Shown: positions 24,796 to 34,718, counted from the first letter of the stretch. The stretch: 64,000 bases of DNA from Candidatus Rhodoferax bjergmarkensis (GCA_016708345.1 JADJFX010000035.1:62001-126000), one strand, 5' to 3'. Program-made: numbers and translations. The notes: generated from the sequence alone by a model not told the origin.

Positions 24796-25302
24796 ATGAG
24801 CAAGCCCCAAGTTGAACTCCACATCGCCGATTACGGCGTCATCACTCTTGAACTCGATGCAGAAAAAGCGCCCAAAACGGTGGCCAATTTTCTGAGCTAT
24901 GTGGACAAAGGCCACTACAGCAACACCATTTTTCACCGCGTCATTCCCGGCTTCATGATTCAAGGGGGCGGCATGGAGCCTGGCATGAAAGAGAAAAAGG
25001 GCGATAAGCCAATTGACAACGAAGCCAACAATGGCCTGAAGAACCTCAATTACACAGTGGCCATGGCCCGCACCAACGACCCCCACTCGGCCACCGCGCA
25101 GTTTTTCATCAATGTGGCGGACAACGGTTTTTTAAACCACACCGCAATTTCAGCCCAGGGCTGGGGTTATGCCGTGTTTGGCAAAGTGATCTCTGGCATG
25201 GAGGTGGTGGACAAAATCAAGGCCGTCAAGACCAGCAAAAAAGGCTACCACGATGACGTGCCCGTGCAAGACGTGATCATCGAAAAGGCCGTGGCCCTCT
25301 GA
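24796..25302 (+). CDS. ppiB: Cytoplasmic cyclophilin-type peptidyl-prolyl isomerase
   Basis: 168 residues, a single cyclophilin domain without signal peptide: NTIFHRVIPGFMIQGGGM, ARTNDPHSATAQFFINVADN, and the bacterial-type WGYAVFGKVISGMEVVDKIK near the C-terminus. It has the length and features of PpiB. It follows ppiA by three bases and lies one base before lpxH, the ppiA-ppiB-lpxH order being common in betaproteobacteria. Confidence 0.95.
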   Translation: MSKPQVELHIADYGVITLELDAEKAPKTVANFLSYVDKGHYSNTIFHRVIPGFMIQGGGMEPGMKEKKGDKPIDNEANNGLKNLNYTVAMARTNDPHSATAQFFINVADNGFLNHTAISAQGWGYAVFGKVISGMEVVDKIKAVKTSKKGYHDDVPVQDVIIEKAVAL

Positions 25303-25303
25303 C

Positions 25304-26206
25304 ATGAGCCCCACAGTACCGCAGCACACGGCGCACGCAGGCGCGCTGGGCTGCCCGGTACTGACTGCGCCAGCCCATTGGCGCACCCTTGACTTCATCT
25401 CCGACCTGCACCTGCAGGCCAGTCAGCCTGCCACCTTCGCGGCTTGGCAGGGCTTTTTGCAGACCACGCAGGCCGATGCCGTGTTCATTTTGGGTGATCT
25501 GTTTGAAGTCTGGGTGGGTGATGACATCCTCGACCAGCACGCCGGGGCTGGTCAAACCGGCAGCGAGCTTGACCCCTTTGCGGGCTTCGAGGCGCGTTGC
25601 GCGCAGGTTCTGAAAGCAGCGTCACAGCGGCTTGATCTTTTTTTCATGGCGGGCAACCGCGACTTTTTACTCGGCCCAGCGTTTGCCAAGGCTTGCGGCC
25701 TGACGCTGCTGGCGGACCCCTGCGCGCTTGATTTTGCCGGGCAACGCTGGCTGCTCTCGCACGGTGACGCCTTGTGTTTGCAGGACACCAACTACCTTCA
25801 ATTTCGCGCCCAGGTGCGCAGCGAGCTCTGGCAACAGAATTTTTTGCTGCGCCCCTTGTCTGAACGCCTGGCCATTGCCCGGCAGTTGCGGGTTCAAAGC
25901 GAAACCCACAAAAACACCGGTGCCATGGTTGCGGATGTGGACTCAAGCGCCACCTGCGACTGGCTCCTAGATGCCCAAGCCAGCACACTCATTCACGGCC
26001 ACACCCACCGGCCCGCCAACCATGAGCTCGGTGGCGGTTTGAGCCGGATGGTGCTCAGTGATTGGGATGCAACGGCCACCCCGCCGCGCGCTGAAGTTTT
26101 ACGTTTGCACCTCACCCAAAGGAAAGGGCAGACCCACTGCGTCACCACCGAACGGCTGCCCCTGTCAGCGTTGACGGCTCTGGCCCCCCAGAGCAACGCA
26201 CCCTAA
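25304..26206 (+). CDS. lpxH: UDP-2,3-diacylglucosamine diphosphatase LpxH
   Basis: Cleaves UDP-2,3-diacylglucosamine to lipid X in lipid A synthesis. It has 300 residues, longer than the usual 240-260 because of about 25 extra N-terminal residues and a loop near ILDQHAGAGQTGSELDP. Metallophosphoesterase motifs in order: SDLHL (33-37), GDLFEVWVGDD (64-74), AGNRDFLLG, LSHGDALC and HGHTHRPA. The 3' end overlaps the convergent HD-GYP gene by four bases. The start could be a few codons later. Confidence 0.94.
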   Translation: MSPTVPQHTAHAGALGCPVLTAPAHWRTLDFISDLHLQASQPATFAAWQGFLQTTQADAVFILGDLFEVWVGDDILDQHAGAGQTGSELDPFAGFEARCAQVLKAASQRLDLFFMAGNRDFLLGPAFAKACGLTLLADPCALDFAGQRWLLSHGDALCLQDTNYLQFRAQVRSELWQQNFLLRPLSERLAIARQLRVQSETHKNTGAMVADVDSSATCDWLLDAQASTLIHGHTHRPANHELGGGLSRMVLSDWDATATPPRAEVLRLHLTQRKGQTHCVTTERLPLSALTALAPQSNAP

Positions 26207-27810
26207 AGTGTGACTTCGTCGATTTGGTCAGGGTTCAAAAACTGCTCGGCATAACGCTTGTAAACGCCTGATTTGAGAAAAATGTCAAAGAGGTCCGGGT
26301 CAATATGCCCATTGGTCTTGAACTTTTTCATGATGCTGATGGCTTGCGACAGCTTCATGCCGGGTTTGTAAGGCCGGTCTGAAGCTGTCAAGGCCTCAAA
26401 AATATCGGCAATGCCCATCACCCTCGCCTGCACCGACATCTGATCACGCGTCAAGCCCTTGGGGTAACCGGTGCCATCCATTCGCTCATGGTGGCCACCG
26501 GCAAACTCAGGAACCCGCTTGAGGTGTTTGGGCCAAGGCAATTGCTCCAGCATCTTGATGGTGGCCACAATGTGGTGGTTGATGGTGTCGCGCTCGGCCA
26601 GCGTCAGGGTGCCGGCCCGGATGGTCAGGTTCTGCATTTCATCGGCCGTGAGGAATTCGGTTTCTACCCCCTCGACATTGCGCCAGACAAGCCCGCTGCC
26701 AATCTTGCGCACACGCTGAAAAGCTGCCTCGCTCATGGCTTCGCCGCCCACGTTCGCCGTGCGCAGAAAGTCCCGGTCGGCGTTGAGCGCATCGACCTGT
26801 GCCTGCGCGGCCACCGTGAGCGCAGCCTCGGCCTGCGGGTTCACGCAGGGCCGCAAACTCAATTGCTGGCGCAGGGCGTAGAGTTCGGCATCGCGCTTGA
26901 GCACTTCAAAGCGGGTGTCCACCAGATGGATGCGGTCAAAAATGGTTTGCAGCTTGGTCCCTTTGTCCACCACATGCACCGGTGTGGTGACCTTGCCGCA
27001 ATCGTGCAACAAGCCGGCAATTTTGAGCTCATAGCGGTCGCGCTCGTTCATTGTGAAGCTTGCCAGCGGACCTTCGGTGGTGGCCGCCGCCGCATCGGCC
27101 AGCAGCATGGTCAGCGCCGGCACCCGCTGGCAGTGGCCCCCGGTGTAGGGTGATTTTTCGTCAATTGCCAAGTTGATCAGGCTGATGAAGGATTCAAACA
27201 GCTCCTCCAGCTGCGTCATCAAGAGCCGGTTGTTCAGTGCAATGGCGGCTTGTGACGCCAGGGATTCGGCCAGGCTTTGATCGGCCGCAGAGAACGGCAC
27301 CACTTGATCGGTACCGGGCAGGCGCGCGTTGATCAACTGCAGCACGCCAATGACTTCACCCTCGTGGTTTTTCATCGGTACCGCCAGAAACGACTGCGAG
27401 CGGTAGCCCGTGCGCTCATCAAAATGCCGGGTGCCCGAGAAGTCGAAATTGGGCTCGGTGTAGGCGTCCGCAATGTTGACCGTTTTGAGGTGAATGGCCG
27501 CGTAAGCGGCCACCAGCGAGTCATTGGGCGCGCCATTCTCGTCACGCAGCGGCAGGTTGGGAAAGCTGATGCTGCTGCCAGAGGTGCCGCCCATGGCGAT
27601 GTTCAGGGAGTCGGTGCGCAAAATCTCAAAACGCAGCGTCTGGCCATCTTCCAACATGCGGTACAGCGTGCCGCCGTCGGCATTCGTGATGGTTTTGGCC
27701 GCCAGCAAAATACGCTCCAGCAGGCGCGTGATGTCCATCTCTCTGGAGAGCGAGGCGCCGATGTCATTGAGCTGCTCAAGACGTTTGAGCAAATTGTCAA
27801 CAGAGTTCAT
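26203..27810 (-). CDS. GAF/HD-GYP domain phosphodiesterase
   Basis: Probable cyclic-di-GMP phosphodiesterase. It has 535 residues. A GAF sensor domain spans about 15-195 (VPMKNHEGEVIGVLQLINA). The HD-GYP domain has His-Asp at 269-270 in LLHDCGKV and the GYP motif HHERMDGTGYP at 440-450. The gap between these motifs is about 170 residues rather than the usual 60, so an insertion of about 110 residues splits the canonical region (about 285-400). Metal-binding residues look intact, so it is probably active. No membrane segment. It ends tail-to-tail with lpxH. Confidence 0.88.
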   Translation of the reverse strand: MNSVDNLLKRLEQLNDIGASLSREMDITRLLERILLAAKTITNADGGTLYRMLEDGQTLRFEILRTDSLNIAMGGTSGSSISFPNLPLRDENGAPNDSLVAAYAAIHLKTVNIADAYTEPNFDFSGTRHFDERTGYRSQSFLAVPMKNHEGEVIGVLQLINARLPGTDQVVPFSAADQSLAESLASQAAIALNNRLLMTQLEELFESFISLINLAIDEKSPYTGGHCQRVPALTMLLADAAAATTEGPLASFTMNERDRYELKIAGLLHDCGKVTTPVHVVDKGTKLQTIFDRIHLVDTRFEVLKRDAELYALRQQLSLRPCVNPQAEAALTVAAQAQVDALNADRDFLRTANVGGEAMSEAAFQRVRKIGSGLVWRNVEGVETEFLTADEMQNLTIRAGTLTLAERDTINHHIVATIKMLEQLPWPKHLKRVPEFAGGHHERMDGTGYPKGLTRDQMSVQARVMGIADIFEALTASDRPYKPGMKLSQAISIMKKFKTNGHIDPDLFDIFLKSGVYKRYAEQFLNPDQIDEVTL

Positions 27811-27826
27811 CTGCGATCCCTTTGAA

Positions 27827-30604
27827 TTACGGTTTCAATAAAACCTTCAGCACATTTTGTACCCGCCGAGCCTGACCCGTCTCAAAACCACTGGCCAGCA
27901 CAGTGGCTGCATCCTGCCCCCAGGTCTGGGCCGGGATCGGATCATTGCGTTTGGTCAGCAACTGCAACTGTAATGCACGCCGCGCGTTCAAGTGCTCGGC
28001 CGGTGTCGGTATTTCAGCCGCCATTTCAAGGCGCAACAAAGCCACGGCGGCATCGCCCGCTGGTGCTTGCGACAGGGCTTTGGTCCAGGCACTGCGGGTC
28101 GCCGGCGATACCCGGCTGCCCAGCTCCTGGCTTGAAGGCACTTGCCCAGCATCACGGTGCTCCCATGCGGTCAGCAATTGGGTTAGGGCTTCACCATGCG
28201 CCTGAGCGGCCAGCTTGCGCAAAGCCAATTGCGCGTGTTCCAGGGCATCACGCTGGGCGCGAAATGCGGTGTCGCCCAAACGCGGGGCTTCTTGCCAGGC
28301 ACCGGCAGCGCCGTCCCGTCCTGGGCGAGCGTCACGGCGCGGGCCGCGGTCGTCACCCCGAGCGGCAAAATTCGCATCTCTCGGGCCACGGCCAGCATCA
28401 CGCGCACCATCCCGGCCGCCACCATCACGCCCACCACCATCTTTTCGATCGCCAAACTTGGGGCCGCGCCCCATCGGTGCGGGTTCAGCCTTTTTCATAC
28501 CAGGGCGGTCATCCCCGCGCATGGCCACCACCGGGCGCCGCACGGCCTTGGGTGGCTCTGCGGGCACAACAGCCTGTGCCGGCTCTGCAGACGCCTCCAC
28601 CGCATCAGGCGATTGTGCAGATGCTACTGTTTCTATAGCTGCTTGCGCAGTATCCACCTGCGCTACAGCCGTATTTGTATCTGAAGAACTGGCCTGCACA
28701 GCAGCTTTGGCCTGGGCCTGTCCGCGCAGGGCCGCTTCCAGCGCGTTCATGGCACTGCGAATGACCTGCGCGTCGCCCGCTGCGTTGGCGGCTTCCAGCG
28801 CCTTGGCGGCATCCAGTACCACACGATCCCGCTCACCCAGGGCCTGTTCAGCTTTTTCACGCTCAGCGGTTTTGCGGTTGAACGCCTCGTCAATCGGTTT
28901 GCGAAAGGCATCCCACAGTTTTTGTTCCTGGCGACGGTCCACCGGCACCACATGGGTTTCGGCCTGCCAGCGCTGTTGCAGGGCCTTGACCGCGTCAATG
29001 CGCAGCTCCGGGGCTGCGCCCAGTACTTTGGCCTCTTCAATCATGGCGTGACGGGCGGCCAGGCTGCGCTTTTGCAAAGCCTCCAGCGGTGCGGCTGCGG
29101 TGTTGATGGCCGCCTTCCACAAGGGTTGCAATTCGGCAAAAATTTTCTCGCCCACGTGACCGCCTTCGCGCCAACGGTCGCCAAACTGATGCAGGATGCG
29201 GTTAAAGCCCTTCCAGTCGTTGTCCAGCGCCACCGGGTTGGCCTTCGCCCAGTCGTTGACCTCCTGAATCAAAGCCAGACGCTGCTCGCGGTGCTCGGCC
29301 GACTCGGCCTTGACCTTCTCCAGCCAGACTTCAACCACCTTGTGGGCCTCGTTGCAGGCGTCGTCAAAGCGCTTCCATAAACCGTGGTTGGGCACACCGC
29401 CCTGGTCGGTCTGCTTCCACTGGTCACGCAGCGCACGCAAACTTTCTTGTATCTTGCGGCCACCTAAAGCCTGGCCCTCAGGGCGACCCAGCAAACCTTC
29501 GGCCTTGGCCACCAGTTCCTGGCGCAACTGGTCGGCGCGCCAGCGCTGCCAGCCCTCCAGTTCACCCGCCGCCGCCAGTGCGGCGTGGGCCGCGTTTTCC
29601 AGCTTGTCGTCAATGATCTTGCCGAATTCTTTGAGGGCATTGCGCAGCGCAGCGGCCGCACCGGCACTGGCCTTGCCGTGGCCTTCGGCCACTTCTTGCT
29701 CTACCTTTGATAGCGCCTCACGCACGTTTTTATTGGCCTGGGCCTTGATTTCGGGGTCAATCGCGGCGCGCTTGGGTTTGGCCGCAGCCTCCACTGGTAC
29801 ACCACGGGCCACGCGCAACTCATCAGCCCACACCGGCACGGGCGGCAGCGGCGCTGCGCCATCGGCAGCAGCGGCGCTGGCCAGTGCCAAAGCCGCATTA
29901 AAGGCATCCCAAACCACCAGCAACTGCGCGCGAGAGGCGTCGAGCAGCGGAGGAAATTTGGCGTCCACGCTGGTCCAGTTGGTGTCGTTCAGCAAGGTGG
30001 CTGCCTGGACCTGCCAATGCGTCACATCGGTGTGCAAGCCTTCATGCACGGCCTGCGCGTCTCGCCACGACTTGGTGGACAAGACTTCGATGCGCTGGGC
30101 CAGCAAAACGGCCGCTTCGCGCTGCACCTGTACCCGGTGCTGCAGGTCCTCAATCACCTTGATGCGCTCGCCAAGCTGGCCTTTAAGGGTGGCCAGGGGC
30201 TCACGGCTCAGGGGTGCGCCCGCCTTGGCTGCGTCACGCTGCCAGGCCATGGCGTCGGCAATGTTGAGCTTGGCCGCTGCCAGCAGCGCCTGCGCTTTGT
30301 CTGCCCATTCGGCGGCAATCAGCTCCTGCCCCTTGCTGCGTTTGATTTCATCGAGCTTCTCGCGCAGCAGCTTGGCCGCGCCCTTGTCCTTGCCGCTAAG
30401 GTCCTTGAACACGGCCTGCATGTGCTCCACGCTGGGCGAACTGGCCAGCCAATCGCGGATGCGGGAGGTGCGCTCACCCGAGGTTTGTGCCGAAAAAGCA
30501 CCGCCCGTCATGGCGTCCAGCGGATGGGGTTCGGTTGTTTTCACAGGGCTTGGCATCACTTCAGCGACTTCAGCAGTTTTATTATTGGAAAAGAAAGGAA
30601 ACAT
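27827..30604 (-). CDS. DUF349 repeat protein with Arg/Gly-rich tail region
   Basis: 925 residues from the ATG at 30602-30604 (MFPFFSNNK); a GTG five codons upstream is possible. Mostly alpha-helical, with several DUF349 repeats between about 60 and 650 (for example LRDQWKQTDQGGVPNHGLWKRFDDACNEAHKVVEVW and LWDAFRKPIDEAFNRK). Around residues 700-780 is a disordered stretch rich in RDGGGRDG-like units, reminiscent of RGG RNA-binding regions. A helical C-terminal domain follows. A palindromic-element copy encodes AVAQVDTAQAAIETVA between the repeats and the Arg/Gly region. DUF349 proteins have no settled biochemical role. Confidence 0.85.
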   Translation of the reverse strand: MFPFFSNNKTAEVAEVMPSPVKTTEPHPLDAMTGGAFSAQTSGERTSRIRDWLASSPSVEHMQAVFKDLSGKDKGAAKLLREKLDEIKRSKGQELIAAEWADKAQALLAAAKLNIADAMAWQRDAAKAGAPLSREPLATLKGQLGERIKVIEDLQHRVQVQREAAVLLAQRIEVLSTKSWRDAQAVHEGLHTDVTHWQVQAATLLNDTNWTSVDAKFPPLLDASRAQLLVVWDAFNAALALASAAAADGAAPLPPVPVWADELRVARGVPVEAAAKPKRAAIDPEIKAQANKNVREALSKVEQEVAEGHGKASAGAAAALRNALKEFGKIIDDKLENAAHAALAAAGELEGWQRWRADQLRQELVAKAEGLLGRPEGQALGGRKIQESLRALRDQWKQTDQGGVPNHGLWKRFDDACNEAHKVVEVWLEKVKAESAEHREQRLALIQEVNDWAKANPVALDNDWKGFNRILHQFGDRWREGGHVGEKIFAELQPLWKAAINTAAAPLEALQKRSLAARHAMIEEAKVLGAAPELRIDAVKALQQRWQAETHVVPVDRRQEQKLWDAFRKPIDEAFNRKTAEREKAEQALGERDRVVLDAAKALEAANAAGDAQVIRSAMNALEAALRGQAQAKAAVQASSSDTNTAVAQVDTAQAAIETVASAQSPDAVEASAEPAQAVVPAEPPKAVRRPVVAMRGDDRPGMKKAEPAPMGRGPKFGDRKDGGGRDGGGRDGARDAGRGPRDANFAARGDDRGPRRDARPGRDGAAGAWQEAPRLGDTAFRAQRDALEHAQLALRKLAAQAHGEALTQLLTAWEHRDAGQVPSSQELGSRVSPATRSAWTKALSQAPAGDAAVALLRLEMAAEIPTPAEHLNARRALQLQLLTKRNDPIPAQTWGQDAATVLASGFETGQARRVQNVLKVLLKP
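28622..28678 (-). repeat. Dispersed palindromic element, copy 7 (inside DUF349 gene)
   Basis: The plus strand shows TTTCTATAGCTGCTTGCGCAGTATCCACCTGCGCTACAGCC. It is read on the minus strand as TAVAQVDTAQAAIETVA in the common frame, in a disordered linker. Confidence 0.8.
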
Positions 30605-30712
30605 GAGGCGCACACACACACAAGGAGAAGAATCCCCGCCGGGTTGCGGACAGGGTCGAAGCGCTATTTTGACCGGGATTTACGGGCCCGAAAAAATACT
30701 GGGTTGGACAAG

Positions 30713-33700
30713 CTAGGGAATAGCCAAATTCAACTCCGCGCGGGGGCTCCATTTTGCATCAGATACAAGCACTTTGGCCGCGCCCAAAAACATCCGCTCC
30801 GTGGGCAGTTTCTGGGTGGCCAGGTAGTCGCGCACCGTCACACTGCGCTGCAAGGCCAATTCCTTCATGGCATCGCTCGTGACCGCCATTTGGGCCATCA
30901 AAAGCGCTTCCATTTCAGGCACCGGCAAGTCCTTGAGCATGCCCACCACGTTGCGGGGCCGGGGAAAGTCGGCCCGCTTGTACACCGCTTTGAGCAGTGC
31001 CGGGTACTCGCCAGCGCCAACGCTGGCTGAACCGGCAGCGCCCGAGCCAGCCCCCACCCCCGTATCACCCCCGGCCACCACAGCCGTGCGGCGCTTTTCA
31101 GCGCGCACCAGCGCATGGAGCTGCTCACGCCTGAAAGCCTCACGCTCGGTCTCCAGATGGGCGCTGCCCACCACCGTCAACCGCAGCGCAGGGCGCTCGC
31201 TCAGGGCTTTGGCGATTTTCTCCAGCGACGACTTGGCCGCTGGCTCCAAACTGGACGAGCCCGGCGCAAACGCCACCACGCTGAGTTCATCTGAACCACC
31301 GCCAAAAGCGCTGGCCAGCAGGCTAAAGGGCGAGGTAATGGCGCGCCCGATCAAATTGAAGATCAGCTTGATGACCAGCGGCCCCAATCTGAACTGCGGG
31401 TCGTTCAGGGAGCCGCTGATGGGCAGATTGATGTCAATCACGCCCTGCCGGTCAGCCAGCAAGGCCACCGCCAGCTTGACCGGCAAACTCGCCGGTGCGC
31501 CCTCAACCTTGTCGCCAAAGGTGAGCTGGTTGAGCACAATGTTGTTGCTGGCCGTGAGCTGGCCGTTGGGCAACACCAGGTAGCCGACCTCCACATTGAG
31601 CTTGCCACGTTCAATGCCATAACCGGCGTAACGCACCGAATAGGGTGACAAGGGTGCCAGCTCCAAGTCTTTGACACGGCCTTTGATGTCCAGCGCCAGC
31701 GGGCTTGCCAGCGGATTGACCTTGCCCAGAATTTCGAGCGAGGCCGTGCCTTGGGCGCGTCCGCGCAGTTCCAGATCAGCCAGCTGCACACCATCGGCCT
31801 GCACCTTCGAAGAAAAAGCGCTGAGCCTGCCACTGAGCTCCGTCAGATTGGCCGAGTAGTTGGGCTGAATGAACCGGTCCGAGAAATGCACCGTGCCACC
31901 GAGCAGACTGACAGGGCCGAAGCTGATGACGGGGGCCAGGCCAGGTTTGGAGTCATTTATGCCACTTGCGCCCGCCAATTGTGCGTCACCAGCTATTATT
32001 TCAGGAGCATTTTGGGCCCCTGCGGCGGCCGAAGCAGTCGCAGAAGCCGTTGCCGATGCACTGGCAAGTTGTGCTGGGGGGGGTGGATTGCCACTTGGGG
32101 CCGGTTTCATCACATCCTGCAAATTGAGCTTGCCTGTGGGGCTGAGGATCAGGCGGGCATAAAAATCGCTGAGCACCGTCTCGCGCACCGCCACCAAGGG
32201 GGCGCTGCCGGGTGCAAGGGCCACGTCAAGACCGCGCACGTTCAGCAGCTTCCAGCTCAGCAGTTCCTCACCCACGGTCAAAGGTCCGGCGTCAGCGGCC
32301 TGCGCCAGCGTGTTGGCCTGAAAGTCTTCCAGCATGCTGTCGCCACTGAGCTTGACCACGGGGCCGGCGGCCGACTGGGCAAAACTGAGCTGCCCCTTGA
32401 AGCTGGCCTCGGCCCGCAGCAGCTCAATATTCAAAGCATCGGCCAAGTAGGGTTCAAAAGCATGCACCGGCACCCGCCGGGCGTCCAAACTGCCCTGCAC
32501 CACCAGCGGAGTCAGCGCGGCGCTGCCGCGCCACGTCAAGAGACCGGGCTCATGTTGCCCAGCCCGAATGCGGGTCGATGCCTGCACCAAAAACGGCTTT
32601 TGACCCGCCGTGGAAAAGTTTTTCACCTGAATTGACAGTCCCGAAAGGTCAAACGCCACCGGCTTGGGTGTCGATTTGTCCACGAAGCCCAGGCTGCCAG
32701 CCTCCAAGGCCACTTCGCCCAGGGTCACAGTCCAAGGCGAGGCTGATTGAGAAGTCGTTTTTGAAGCTGTTTTGGGGTCTTTGGGGCCTGGCTGCTGCGT
32801 GACTGCGGCTGTGTTGGTCTGGGGTGCTGCCAAGGTTTGGGGCGCTTTGGACCAGTTTTCAAACATCCAGCGGCCATCAGGCTCGCGGCCCAGCGCCAGA
32901 CTGGGCTTGCTCAGCCTGAGCTTGCCTACCGTCGCGCTCTGGCGCTGCACATCCACCTGCGCTTGCTCCACTTGCACCTGCCCCACGCTCAGCAGGCTTG
33001 TCTTGCCCTGCTCCAGCGCCACGGCGTTCACGGTCAGCTGCCGGGCTTGCAGCAGCAAATGCCCCGCTTGGCCAGCTTCCTGGCCAGCGGCTTGCCAATT
33101 CACGCCCAGTTCTGCCGACAAAACGCCACGCAGGGTGGGTGTGATTGCCTGTGCCAAATAAGGCCGAGCCAAGCCAAGCGGCACATCGCTCAGGGTCACA
33201 TTCACCGTGGCGGCTTGATCGGTGGCCTGGCCTGCCATGACAAGTCGGGCGTTTTGGGCTGCAGGCGCGTTCTTGCCAGCTGCGCCCTTAGGCGCGCTGT
33301 CGCCGGGCAGCACCTGGGCCTCGCTAGCGAACTGCAAAGGTTTGACAAACGGAAAGGCGATGCCCGAGGCGTCCAGTGACACATCTCGCAGCCCCACGTG
33401 GGCTGAAGTCGCAGGTGTGTCGTCCTGCCAGTTGATGCTGCCACCGCCCACCAGCACTTTGTCCACCGTCAGCTTCCAGTCGCTTTTTTGGGCATCATTT
33501 TCGGTGTTTGCGCACGTGGAATCTGCGCAAGCAGCTATCTTTTCAGGAGTAATTTGAGGCTTGGTTGGGGGCATCAGATTAAGTTTCCCGGACTTTGAAC
33601 GGTGAACATTCAGCGCAGGGCCGGTCCATTCAACCGCAGCCAGATGCACCATGCGCTCCAGCGGGCGCACATCGGCCAGGCTCAGTTTGAGCTGATCAAA

Positions 33701-34651
33701 CGCCAGCAGCGGTGCCTCATCAGGCAGCTTGTCCTTGGTGCTGGTTTTGGTGCTGTTTTTGGTGTCAGCTTGGGTGCGGTTTCCCACAATATTGACCTTG
33801 CTGGCCTGCAGCAAGCCGCTGAGCTTGACCGCCATGCGAGGTGACTGCTCAAAGGCCACCTGGAGGTCGGCATCCAGCACCGCAGATGTGAGTTTGACTG
33901 GCAAGCTGGCAGGGATATAGGCCAGATAAGGTGCCAAATCCAGGCTGGACAGCTTGAGAGTGGCATCGGTCTTGCGGGTTTGGGCAAAGGGTGTAGCCTG
34001 CGCGCTGGAGTCAAACTGGCTTGCATTGAGCTGAAAGGCCAATCTAGGCTGCACCTGCACCGTGCGCTTGGAGTCCAGATTGCTCAAAAACGGCAGCGTG
34101 ATCTGCAAATCACGCACCGCATGCGTTTTATTGACCGTTTTGTCTGTGAAATCGACCGTGCCCCCTGTCAAAGCCAGGTTGTACAGGGCAAAACTCAAAG
34201 GGGCGTCATCGGGCTTGTCGGATTTGTCCCTGGGTTGGTTCAACCGGGCCAAAATATCGTCCACATCGTATCGCCCCTGCCCCAAGAGGCTCAGGCTCAG
34301 CTGCGGAGCCTGCACCTCTAGAGCGTCCACCACCGGGGCCAGCCGCACCAAGGACTGCAACTCTGCATCTATATAGAAGCGCTTGACGGAAAACTGGGGC
34401 GATGCGTCGGAAACCCCCTGGGCACGGGCCACAGCCAAGTCGCGCACCGTTAACTCAAGCGACCAAGGTTTGAAATCAACCTCGCCCAAAGTGACGCGGC
34501 GACCCAATTGCTCGCTGGCCAGCTTTTCTACCTGATGCTTCACCAGCGCAGGCACCGTCAGCCATGCAACGGCCCATAAAGCGAATGTTGAGCCCAAGGC
34601 CCAAGCGCTGCGTTTGAACCATTTATTTTGTTTGATTGATTTGACATCCAT
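30713..34651 (-). CDS. Giant AsmA-like DUF748 envelope protein
   Basis: 1312 residues. It has one N-terminal membrane helix (about 13-35, SAWALGSTFALWAVAWLTVPALV), then very long beta-rich AsmA/DUF748 repeats with typical phrases such as LGRRVTLGEVDFKPWSLELTVRDL and LELAPLSPYSVRYAGYGIERGKLNVEVGYLV. Near the C-terminus VVAFAPGSSSLEPAAKSSLEKIAKALSERP resembles an OmpA-like motif. The family is related to bridge-like lipid-transfer proteins, so a role in phospholipid transport or envelope integrity is likely (inference). Two palindromic-element copies and a G8 tract lie inside. It is upstream of the DUF349 gene on the same strand. Confidence 0.88.
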   Translation of the reverse strand: MDVKSIKQNKWFKRSAWALGSTFALWAVAWLTVPALVKHQVEKLASEQLGRRVTLGEVDFKPWSLELTVRDLAVARAQGVSDASPQFSVKRFYIDAELQSLVRLAPVVDALEVQAPQLSLSLLGQGRYDVDDILARLNQPRDKSDKPDDAPLSFALYNLALTGGTVDFTDKTVNKTHAVRDLQITLPFLSNLDSKRTVQVQPRLAFQLNASQFDSSAQATPFAQTRKTDATLKLSSLDLAPYLAYIPASLPVKLTSAVLDADLQVAFEQSPRMAVKLSGLLQASKVNIVGNRTQADTKNSTKTSTKDKLPDEAPLLAFDQLKLSLADVRPLERMVHLAAVEWTGPALNVHRSKSGKLNLMPPTKPQITPEKIAACADSTCANTENDAQKSDWKLTVDKVLVGGGSINWQDDTPATSAHVGLRDVSLDASGIAFPFVKPLQFASEAQVLPGDSAPKGAAGKNAPAAQNARLVMAGQATDQAATVNVTLSDVPLGLARPYLAQAITPTLRGVLSAELGVNWQAAGQEAGQAGHLLLQARQLTVNAVALEQGKTSLLSVGQVQVEQAQVDVQRQSATVGKLRLSKPSLALGREPDGRWMFENWSKAPQTLAAPQTNTAAVTQQPGPKDPKTASKTTSQSASPWTVTLGEVALEAGSLGFVDKSTPKPVAFDLSGLSIQVKNFSTAGQKPFLVQASTRIRAGQHEPGLLTWRGSAALTPLVVQGSLDARRVPVHAFEPYLADALNIELLRAEASFKGQLSFAQSAAGPVVKLSGDSMLEDFQANTLAQAADAGPLTVGEELLSWKLLNVRGLDVALAPGSAPLVAVRETVLSDFYARLILSPTGKLNLQDVMKPAPSGNPPPPAQLASASATASATASAAAGAQNAPEIIAGDAQLAGASGINDSKPGLAPVISFGPVSLLGGTVHFSDRFIQPNYSANLTELSGRLSAFSSKVQADGVQLADLELRGRAQGTASLEILGKVNPLASPLALDIKGRVKDLELAPLSPYSVRYAGYGIERGKLNVEVGYLVLPNGQLTASNNIVLNQLTFGDKVEGAPASLPVKLAVALLADRQGVIDINLPISGSLNDPQFRLGPLVIKLIFNLIGRAITSPFSLLASAFGGGSDELSVVAFAPGSSSLEPAAKSSLEKIAKALSERPALRLTVVGSAHLETEREAFRREQLHALVRAEKRRTAVVAGGDTGVGAGSGAAGSASVGAGEYPALLKAVYKRADFPRPRNVVGMLKDLPVPEMEALLMAQMAVTSDAMKELALQRSVTVRDYLATQKLPTERMFLGAAKVLVSDAKWSPRAELNLAIP
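31961..32014 (+). repeat. Dispersed palindromic element, copy 8 (inside DUF748 gene)
   Basis: The plus strand shows TTGCGCCCGCCAATTGTGCGTCACCAGCTATTATTTCAGGAGC. The gene is read from the other strand as PEIIAGDAQLAGASG, the orientation-B frame shared with mltB and DUF58. Confidence 0.65.
33496..33555 (+). repeat. Dispersed palindromic element, copy 9 (inside DUF748 gene)
   Basis: TTTGCGCACGTGGAATCTGCGCAAGCAGCTAT matches the intergenic reference copy at nearly every core base. The gene is read as TPEKIAACADSTCAN, the orientation-B frame; it adds two cysteines to the predicted periplasmic region. Confidence 0.85.
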
Positions 34652-34718
34652 GCGCTGAATTTTCTACCAGCTGGCAGTTGCGTCTGAGTTATTGACCGCA
34701 AAAATGCAAAAACAGCGC

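Noticed and set aside
29695..29740. CTACCTTTGATAGCGCCTCACGC in the DUF349 gene as a further element copy
   Set aside because: Lacks the TGCGCAAGCAGCTAT core; similarity limited to about ten bases.
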